The notes under the pieces: model-generated | Seen by the model: the letters and a program-made list of their open reading frames with translations, nothing else | Told to the model about the DNA's origin: nothing | Databases searched by the model: none | Position numbers and translations under genes: made by a program | Part shown: positions 57,763-64,000 of the stretch, one piece after another | How the letters are laid out: each line of letters begins with the position of its first letter | How positions within the stretch are numbered: the stretch's first letter is position 1 | From: Thelephora terrestris | Lineage: Eukaryota > Basidiomycota > Agaricomycetes > Thelephorales > Thelephoraceae | Assembly: GCA_015956445.1 (NCBI GenBank) | Contig: WIUZ02000005.1 | Location: 2,108,001-2,172,000, forward strand | Reading direction: 5' to 3' | Length of the DNA stretch: 64,000 nt

Positions 57763-58240
57763 GGAGTTAGTCGCGCTTCGTGCCCAGCAGCTCGCGAAAC
57801 GTCCCGAGGATCTCGAAGACATGCGTCAGAGGGTTGCGAAGTCTCGTCGGAAGAATCTGGAGCAGTTTGAACTGCGCCATGGTTCCCGCATCGTCGATTT
57901 TGACTTCGAGTCCAGAGCTTTGGTTCTGGTGCGCAACACTCGTGTCGAGGAGTCCTTGAACAGGAAGACCAAGCCTCGCTATCTCGGTCCGATGGTTGTT
58001 GTGCGCAAAACGAAGGGGACATCCTATATCGTGGCCGAACTCGATGGAGCACAGTCTCAGCTTCGCATCGCCGGCTTCCAACTCATTCCCTACTTCCCAC
58101 GCACAGCTACCGATATCCCGCTGGTCTCTGATCTGGACGATGACGAGGACTTCACTTGGGATGATCCCGAGGATGTCCGCTACCTTTCTTCCCTTCCCGA
58201 CGACCATTCCTATGTTTCCCTATCCCCTCCTTCCCTTTGA
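57763..58240 (+). mobile_element. Ty3/gypsy fossil, part 4 (integrase C-terminal region)
   Basis: End of the polyprotein: RRKNLEQFELRHGSRIVDFD, VLVRNTRVEESLNRKTKPRY and LGPMVVVRKTKGTSYIVAEL form the small beta-barrel (GPY/F-like) module, followed by an acidic tail. Confidence 0.8.
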
Positions 58241-59633
58241 TTAGCACATCCCATCCCTATGTTACGCTATTTCCCCTCCATCCATCCCGACTCACTGCTA
58301 TGCCTTTATATCATTCACTTCTACGTCCCGCCCATATTGTTCTTGTCCACGGACTATCCCTCATTGTTTCTTGCTCCATTTATTCGTTCACTCTTCCTAT
58401 CTACACGACTTTACTCTTTCATTTGGACTTTACTATTGGACACTTTCTATATCCACAAAGCACCTCTTCTAGTTAGATTCCCTTTCGTTCCACACTCCCT
58501 CTATCCCAACTTTTCCCTATTTCTCGCTATCCCTTTCTCTCAGCCTCCCGAGTTTCTATCAGAAGTCCCAAGGAGACTCCTCTTGCGCCTCAAGACAACC
58601 GAGGACGGTTGCTCTCTGAAGTCCCAAGGAGATGTCGTGACCGTATTTCAGACACTATCCGGAATCGCGACCTTCTCTCGACTATCAACAACCACTGCGC
58701 GAGGTCTAGATGACTTCCCTCAGCATTCTCGACTGTCCCGACAAGGATCCGCTGTCCCTTCACTTCGCCACACTTCCCTCTCTCCCTATTCTCCCTCGCG
58801 ACTTCCCGATGTTTTCCCCTTTCGACCTGCGACCTGCGCCCCCTCGACCCGCGACCTGCGACCCGCGTTCCTTAGCATTTAGTATCCCTAGGACTTTGTT
58901 TCCTTCACATTCCCTCCCGATCATGTCCCGATCAGTCCCGATCGTGTCCCGACTTTTCAGTACATTTTATATCTTTAGTTTTCATCTCCCTATCTCCATT
59001 CCCTGCGTCCCGATCACGTCTCGATCGATCGCTTCGCTCTCGACTCTAGGCCTCCCTCTGGTTCATTTTCCAACCACATTCCTTTCCCTTGTTGTTCCCT
59101 TTGATCCCTTGCCTTCCCTATGTCATAGATGCGTCATTAGGTCTTTTGACATCACTTTGGTTCGTTTCCTTTGGTCCCTTCGTTCTCAGAGTCCCCAGTA
59201 TTGTATATAAAGGCCCCTGTATTCAATAGACAAGACAATCAATCAGCAGCGTTCCCTCTCTCTCTCTTCCTCTCTCTCTCTCTCTCTCTCTTCTGAGGCC
59301 TAGCAGCGTTGCTACGGTCCTCCCTTCGGTTCCCTCGTCATCTCGCCCTTGTTCTCATCGTCCCTCTGGTCTCTCGTGTCCCGCTGGTGTCCCGATTTCT
59401 GACTCTCTTGTCCCGACGTTTCCCAATGTTTCCCTTAGTTGACTATTGGTAGTTTCGTGCCCTGGCTTTCCTGTTGCCTTCTGCCTCGTTCTCCTGTTCT
59501 CTTCCCGACTTTCTCTCTCACCTTTCGTTAGCTTCCCACAGATTTCCTAGAGGCTCGCGCCTCTAAACCGAGGACCCGACCTCCTAACTGCCATCTTTGC
59601 CCTTTCGGACTCCGAAGGCTTTGTGGCAAGTTC
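58241..59633 (+). mobile_element. Ty3/gypsy fossil: 3' non-coding region and probable 3' LTR
   Basis: Very pyrimidine-rich DNA, with a TATA box (TATATAAA, about 59,205), a start-like CAATCAATCAGCAGC and a (CT)n run at about 59,255-59,291. This is the layout expected of U3 and R of an LTR. No second copy is in the window, so the LTR start cannot be fixed. Its right end is probably at about 59,625-59,633, where Plavaka coding sequence begins. It is a fossil: the 5' LTR and 5' half are missing. Confidence 0.55.
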
Positions 59634-59665
59634 ACCGCAGTTATGTGCTTGGATTCAGTAATCAA

Positions 59666-60620
59666 CACTGGGGGCAAGGGGCCAAATACCCGGTGGGTAC
59701 ATGCTGAACACATTGTGATCACAGTCAACAAGTGATCACAATGTGCCCAGTGGGGGAAATTTGAATACATTCAAAATGTGCCTGGCCATGTGAGTCCAAT
59801 GTGCCCAGTAGGCACATTTTGATTGTGATCACAATGTACCCATTCAATGTGATCTCAATGTGCCCACTGGGGACATTTTGATTGCGATCACAATGTACAC
59901 ATCAATGTGAACTCAATGTGCCTGCTGTGCACATTTTAATTTCTTTCACAATGTTCCCATCAATGTGTTCCCAATGTACCCAGCTCATTACATAGTAGTT
60001 TCTTTCACAATGTTGTCCACAATGTGTCCAGCATGTGGCTGAGCCACTCATTCAAAATTCTTTCAAAGATTATCCAGTGATGTGTCCATAATGTCCCCAG
60101 GGGGTTCTTTTTGAAGTGATCACAATGAAATCTCAATATTGTTTGATTTCACCATGAACTTTCAAAGAAATCACTATGTGTATGGCTGTACACATTCTAG
60201 ACACATCACTGGATACTTTGTGAAAGAAGTTTGAATGAGTGGCTCAGCCACATGCTGGACACATTGTGGACAACATTGTGAAAGAAACTACTATGTGATG
60301 AGCTGGGTACATTGGGAACACATTGATGGGAACATTGTGAAAGAAATTAAAATGTGCACAGCAGGCACATTGAGTTCACATTGATGTGTACATTGTGATC
60401 GCAATCAAAATGTCCCCAGTGGGCACATTGAGATCACATTGAATGGGTACATTGTGATCACAATCAAAATGTGCCTACTGGGCACATTGGACTCACATGG
60501 CCAGGCACATTTTGAATGTATTCAAATTTCCCCCACTGGGCACATTGTGATCACTTGTTAACTGTGATCACAATGTGTTCAGCATGTACCCACCAGGTAT
60601 TTGACCCCTTGCCCCCAGTG
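59666..60620. mobile_element. Foldback element FB5, 955 bp, target duplication CAA
   Basis: Ends CACTGGGGGCAAGGGG and its reverse complement, with near-complementary arms meeting at about 60,135. CAA flanks both sides (59,663-59,665; 60,621-60,623). It lies inside the Plavaka transposase; removing it with one CAA restores the family motif across the junction. The interior is homologous to FB1 (shared GTGTCCAGCAT...GAGCCACTCATT words). Confidence 0.92.
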
Positions 60621-62066
60621 CAAAGAGCAGAGGCCATTCGGGGAGCCGAAGTTTTCAATATGGTCATGGTAATGGACCATGGCGTGCTGTCGGGGGAGTG
60701 AAAATGCCGAAGAGTCGTCTGCCCGAACCGTCCCTGAAAAGATTTGACGTGCTTCGTGGAACCGGAGGAGCACTGAGTCCAGTTGCTTGAGTGAGTCCTC
60801 TGTGATGATATTTCTGCAGGCAATGTAGCAAAATTCGAGGAATGCAGAAAATGTGCGGACAATCTGAGAGGGGACAAAGGCCTGGATCGCGTTCATGTAA
60901 ACCTATTATTGGTGCGTTAATGGCGGTGGCAGCACTACGGTTGGCAATCGTGCATACCTTCATCAGGGCCTTCGAGTCATCGCCGGTCTATTGGGTAAAA
61001 TTTCGGCCTTGTTTGAACCGTCGTAGGCCAGGAAATGGAGGCGCGAGTGCGATCCTAGGTCAGAGTGGTGAGGCACAGCGTGACTGGTGAGAAATATTAG
61101 GCTACTCACCGGCGGTCAATCTCGTCAATTACCCGGGCGGCACCTGCAATGCCATGGACGTACTCGAGGTACTTGCCCATCCAGTCACCAAGGTGGTCTT
61201 TGTAGACCCCTTTGATTAGTTGGTGCAACAGATCGGGTGTGATGACCTCGTATATATCTCCTCTTGGAAAGTACGACGTATAAGGCTGCCAAAATCATCA
61301 GTAGACTCACTATTGCCACGGCGTCAAATACACACCGAAGAACCAGGTGCAATGCCGTACGTTTTCCGTAGGGTCTCCTCATCATGTAATTCAAGCAGAA
61401 CATCAGTGTGAGCTGCTGATCGGTGGCGGCATGGGGTGTCGAGGGAGTGTGGGTGAGCAAGGCAACTTGATATGAGAAGGACGTTAGTGCTGGTGGGCGT
61501 TAGGAGGCGTCGGACTTGCGTTGGGCACCACCCAAAGAGAATCCATGTGAGGGTTGCCTGTTCTGGATAATCGGCGATGTGCGGTCCAGGGCCGTAAATC
61601 ACGCGGCGAAAGTAGCCGTCAGGGCAAGCCACAATGTCGGGGGTTGTCATGAAAGGTTTCAGCGGGAGTAGCATTGTCACAATTGATCGATGTGTCAGGT
61701 CCCGCTTGAACAGCCGAAACTCTTCGGTGTCGGTATCTTTCCTTGCGCCTATTGTAGCATGGTTAGAAGACATTAATGAGGTACAATAGAGAGTAAAAAC
61801 CTTTAGGGATTGGGAGGAATCCGATTAAAACCAGTGCATTCTTGTGCGCTCGTCGAACGTGATTTTGGACATTGCCGACCGAAAGGTAAACCGGGTGGAA
61901 GTCGTTTTGGCCGGTGGCGACAGAGACCGTTGTTTTGTCGGACCCCAAGATGATAGGGACAAACATAGAGCCTTGTGTCAACAGATCCTGTGAAATGAGA
62001 TCCTGTCAGGGTAGTCAGTGGAAGAGTCGACAGAAGTGTGAAGCGCGAGACGCACACATTGCCTCC

Positions 62067-62567
62067 CACTGAGGGCAGGGGCACCTGGAATCAGTGATTA
62101 CATCTTGATTACATGGTGAGTTCATGTGCACTTTTCAATAATTGTAATCACCGATTCCAGGTTGATTACATTTCAAATGTTACCTTGACATGTAATCCAA
62201 CCAATGTCCACCAATTCCATTTGAAATGTTCTCAACAAATGTTTCTGGGATGCTTTTGACCTGTCAGCAAAAATGATACTGCAATGTAATCAGCATGTTC
62301 TTCAATCGTCTGAGATGTAATCTAAATGTGCTCAAAAACATGGGATGTTTTCACAATGTACCCACTGGGCACATTCAGGAAACATTGCTTGGGAACATCT
62401 TGAGGAAATTTCAAATGGAGTTGGTGGCAACAGTTGAATTACATGTCAAGGTAACATTTTAAATGTAATCAACCTGGAACCAGCGATTACAATTATTGAA
62501 AAGTGCACATGAGCTCACCATGTAATCAAGATGTAATCACCAATTCCAGGTGCCCCTGCCCCCAGTG
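62067..62567. mobile_element. Foldback element FB5b, 501 bp, target duplication TCC
   Basis: Ends CACTGAGGGCAGGGGCACC and GGTGCCCCTGCCCCCAGTG (one mismatch between ends). TCC flanks both sides (62,064-62,066; 62,568-62,570). The interior is homologous to FB2 (CCTGGAA-C-AGTGATTACAT). It lies in the Plavaka transposase directly after SGNWVW; excision in silico restores WRQ, the usual continuation. Confidence 0.92.
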
Positions 62568-63262
62568 TCCATACCCAGTTTCCAGACATCATGTTGCCAT
62601 ATTGGCGCCGCTCGTCGTCGAATTCTTGATATGGGGCGTAGTCGATGTGGCCCTCGAGGTCTGGACGTGCGAGAAGATTCTTGATGACGTCGCGAGGGTT
62701 CCGATACCAAACTTCGTACCCCGCAGTCTTCCACTCGGGAGGGCGAGTCGTTTCGGGGGGAGAACCGTTGTATTTCAAGCAGATGCTCTCCCAGCGGACG
62801 TCGCCCACCTGGATTGTGTCGATCTGATGAAGGAGATCCCGGTTGTTGTTAATGGGGGGAGAGCTGCTATGGGGGACAAGCGTTGCAGCCCAAAGCTCGA
62901 GGAGCTTGTTGACCTTTCGCCGAGAAAGCTCGGCGTCTGTAAACATGAACTCTGCCAGTTCAAACCCGGCTCTAGACGTGAAGGGAGACCAGTCGTTGTC
63001 TGCCTTGATGGTCGGAGCTTCTGGTGGAACGTTTGGTGAGACGAAATTTCCATGTTTATCACAGCGCAGCCCTGTGAAGGATGAGCAGAGAGTAATGGGA
63101 CATAATTTTGTACGTACCACTCAAATTTGGATGGTAAACTCTACGTAGTTCAGTTAGAGGGATGTTCAGACCGGGGTGATTCTGGTGGACAGAGTTTTCG
63201 TGTTGTCGCAGTCCGCTGGGGGTTTTGCACCTCCGATGACACTTTGTGCATGTGAGTGTCAT

Positions 63263-63726
63263 CCTCGAAGAGAGGGGACGAGTAATAGGAGGGTTGTCGA
63301 GGGACAGATGATGAAAGAAAGATAGATGCGATATTGTTGCCAGGTCAGGGAGGGTCGAACACATGTGCGGGAGCCGAAGGATGCGTGGGGATTGGGGTTG
63401 GATTCTCTCAACACGCGGCCTCAATTTGACCCCTTATCGACCATCCTCCCACCTCTGGCGCCGACAACTCCTCACACTAGTGTCCTCCTGCTTGCGCACC
63501 ATCTCCTCCCACTCGCACATCAACCTTCTCATACGTCTTGATGCGGGGTGGTTCTAGTGGCCAAACCGCAGTAATCCATGCCTCAGCGAAGCAACGTTGT
63601 CCGCCGACATGGACCATGTTCCAGCTCCTCCTTCAGCCCATAAATACCCACCCCTTCAAGCTGCTTTCCCATTCTCCTCAGTCTCGTCCCATATCTATTC
63701 ATATCCCACTCTCATCGGCTCTTTCA
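63263..63726. other. Intergenic region between Plavaka and the next gene
   Basis: No gene is visible. It should contain the Plavaka 5' terminus, but no CACTGGGGGC end is present; CACTAGTG at about 63,476 is the only CACTA-like string. A CCCATAAATACCC stretch (about 63,640) may be the TATA region of the next gene. Confidence 0.4.
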
Positions 63727-64000
63727 ATGCCTCCCATGAACACTCACCTCAAGAACAAGTCCACAAACCCTGGGGCTCCCGACATGACACCAGCGCAACG
63801 TGCGGCGGCTGGCCTCCCTCCTCTTAAGAAGAAGGCGCAGACGAAGGATCAGCAAATCGCTGCTCTGAGGGACGAGCTCCGTGTTGCTCAAGAAATGATC
63901 TTGAATGTAAGTTATTCTCCTTTGTGTTATTTGTTTCTGCCTTGTTCTAACGCCCGCCTGCTCATCAGAACCACTTCAACGAACCCGCCGCGCATGACCA
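63727..64000 (+). CDS. Start of an uncharacterised gene (runs off right edge)
   Basis: ATG at 63,727 opens a basic, helical N terminus (MPPMNTHLKNKSTNPGAP, then KKKAQTKDQQIAALRDELRV), likely a coiled coil. A GT-AG intron follows (about 63,907-63,969), and the next exon begins NHFNEPAAHD before the window ends. A TATA-like AAATACC is upstream. No family can be named from this part. Confidence 0.6.
   Translation, partial: MPPMNTHLKNKSTNPGAPDMTPAQRAAAGLPPLKKKAQTKDQQIAALRDELRVAQEMILNVSYSPLCYLFLPCSNARLLIRTTSTNPPRMT

Larger units (their letters stand above)
59634..63262 (-). mobile_element. Plavaka-type DNA transposon, coding region, interrupted twice
   Basis: Read leftwards from Met 63,262. A C2H2 finger comes first (CTKCHRRCKTPSGLRQHENSVH), then SRAGFELAEFMFTDAELSRR, KTAGYEVWYRNPRDVIKNLL and SGNWVW. 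After foldback FB5b it continues GSMFVPIILGSDKTTVSVAT, HVRRAHKNALVLIGFLPIPK, RVIYGPGPHIADYPEQATLT, VITPDLLHQLIKGVYKDHLG and FVPSQIVRTFSAFLEFCYIA to SPNGLCSL. After foldback FB5 it resumes ITESKHITAV. These are hallmark motifs of Plavaka (CACTA/EnSpm-related) transposases of Agaricomycetes. A TAG occurs at 60,988-60,990 where a Trp is normal, and the C terminus is cut off at the gypsy boundary, so this copy is dead. Confidence 0.85.

Noticed and set aside
58259-59210. Open frames of 166-207 codons in the pyrimidine-rich region
   Set aside because: Extreme pyrimidine composition yields Ser/Pro/Leu/Phe-rich frames without domain content; the region fits LTR and untranslated sequence.
1-64000. 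tRNA, rRNA or riboswitch genes
   Set aside because: I scanned by eye for cloverleaf-like and rRNA-like motifs and saw none that I could support.

Overview
The window looks like nuclear DNA of a mushroom-forming fungus (Basidiomycota, Agaricomycetes). The genes are cut by many short GT-AG introns of about 45-60 bp. Several protein families are ones I know mainly from Agaricomycetes: KDZ transposase with its cysteine cluster, Plavaka transposase, a WD40 protein with a C-terminal membrane anchor, and lineage-expanded proteins of unknown function. All family names come from memory and motif reading; no search was run.

Layout. (1) 1-15,050 is ordinary gene space: a WD40/membrane protein, a VWA (Mediator-25-like) protein, a RING-finger protein, a divergently transcribed pair of unknown genes, a small single-pass membrane protein, an NRPS condensation-domain scrap and a large Agaricomycete-specific gene. 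(2) 15,400-27,800 is a graveyard of one PKS-NRPS megasynthase: a long DH-ER-KR-ACP-C-A remnant plus several shorter, diverged copies of its pieces. (3) 28,400-64,000 is a nest of mobile elements with three short non-repeat intervals.

The nest can be partly dated from target-site duplications. A Ty3/gypsy fossil (about 32.35-59.6 kb, 5' part missing) lies against and probably inside a Plavaka DNA transposon (about 59.63-63.26 kb). The gypsy fossil is interrupted by a 19.2-kb KDZ-type DNA transposon (33,584-52,764, 8-bp duplication ATGCTCAC), by an element with TGTCAG ends (53,102-56,016) and by a foldback element (56,394-57,759). The KDZ transposon has an apparently intact 11-exon transposase, two cargo genes, three satellite arrays, and two further TGTCAG-end insertions.

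Two groups look poorly described. The first is a family of very long, near-perfect palindromic elements with CACTGGGGGC ends and 3-bp duplications; five copies here have exact duplications (TTT, TGT, TGA, CAA, TCC). A larger palindrome next to them encloses TTAGG telomere-like arrays. The second is a family of 2.4-2.9-kb elements with TGTCAG/TG..CA ends and 5-bp duplications. They have no recognisable transposase or internal LTR, and each carries one multi-exon coiled-coil gene.
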